Origin: Pseudobutyrivibrio ruminis | GTDB lineage: Bacteria > Bacillota > Clostridia > Lachnospirales > Lachnospiraceae | NCBI RefSeq assembly: GCF_015057245.1 | Contig: NZ_SVET01000001.1 | Span: forward strand, 62,001-126,000 | Direction of reading: 5' to 3' | DNA: 64,000 nt | The notes under the pieces: generated by a model | What the model saw: the letters and a program-made list of their open reading frames with translations, nothing else | Database searches by the model: none | Told to the model about the DNA's origin: nothing | Part shown: positions 63,974-64,000 of the stretch, piece after piece | How the letters are laid out: every line of letters starts with the position of its first letter | Numbering within the stretch: position 1 is the stretch's first letter | Position numbers and translations under genes: made by a program

Positions 63974-64000
63974 AAATAAAATCTTTCTTAAAAGCTACCA

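Noticed and set aside
1..64000. CRISPR arrays, IS elements, prophage, tRNA or rRNA genes
   Set aside because: No regularly spaced repeats, transposase, integrase or phage-structural ORFs were seen, and no tRNA cloverleaf besides the tmRNA end.

Overview
The window reads as a chromosomal segment of a low-GC, anaerobic, motile Gram-positive bacterium of the Lachnospiraceae type (Butyrivibrio, Pseudobutyrivibrio or Roseburia-like). Reasons: biotin-dependent Na+ decarboxylase genes, a nusA-infB operon in the Firmicute order, lipoproteins and membrane-anchored lysozyme/D,D-carboxypeptidase suited to a Gram-positive wall, chemotaxis genes (MCP, CheV), the split purine end-pathway (stand-alone AICAR formyltransferase plus archaeal-type PurO), and several large protein families I associate with Lachnospiraceae only. 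The taxonomic call is inference from gene content; no rRNA is present. Nearly all genes lie on the minus strand; no phage, IS element, CRISPR array, tRNA or rRNA was seen. The only RNA gene is tmRNA (ssrA).

Layout: 1-1.7 kb, a flavoprotein (cut by the left edge) and an RpiR regulator. 1.7-6.9 kb, a five-gene Na+-translocating decarboxylase/transcarboxylase operon with a good promoter and terminator. 7-12.2 kb, scpB-scpA, icd, leuS. 12.3-16.4 kb, an accessory-looking stretch: an HTH membrane protein, a GH114-like lipoprotein and two membrane proteins. 16.5-23.3 kb, dus, a zinc ribbon, an EF-G paralogue, tyrA-aroA, and a ZIP transporter. 23.4-27 kb, MCP, a SEC-C protein, and an SH3/NlpC-P60 wall hydrolase. 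27-35.1 kb, rimP-nusA-rnpM-ylxQ-infB-rbfA-nrnA-truB-ribF. 35.3-39.6 kb, AICARFT-purO, a FliD-like orphan, and hisH-hisF. 39.6-47.5 kb, an acidic membrane protein, CheV, a lipoprotein, a two-component system, a small membrane protein, and an MFS carrier. 47.6-48.7 kb, an anchored endonuclease/exonuclease/phosphatase-family enzyme. 48.7-55.5 kb, a four-gene operon of unknown function. 55.6-60.2 kb, a CobD-like PLP enzyme, GH25 lysozyme, GNAT, HAD phosphatase, and D,D-carboxypeptidase. 60.3-64 kb, rnr-smpB-maf-ssrA (trans-translation and RNase R).

The best candidate for an undescribed system is the 48.7-55.5 kb operon. It holds a 1169-residue protein (beta-rich N terminus plus long helical-repeat scaffold), an Hsp70/actin-like ATPase-fold protein, a TPR-like protein, and a two-TM coiled-coil membrane protein. 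It is driven by a near-consensus promoter whose 16-bp spacer contains a perfect 14-bp palindrome. Other points of note are the hybrid Na+ pump operon carrying both a 12S-type and a 5S-type carboxyltransferase, an EF-G paralogue with a broken G4 motif, and an MCP promoter with an 11-bp tandem repeat at the -35 position.

Start codons were re-chosen where a Shine-Dalgarno sequence favoured a downstream start (leuS, EF-G-like, tyrA, MCP, AICARFT, purO, hisF, dacA, smpB, rnr and others). Residue positions are hand counts and may be off by a few.
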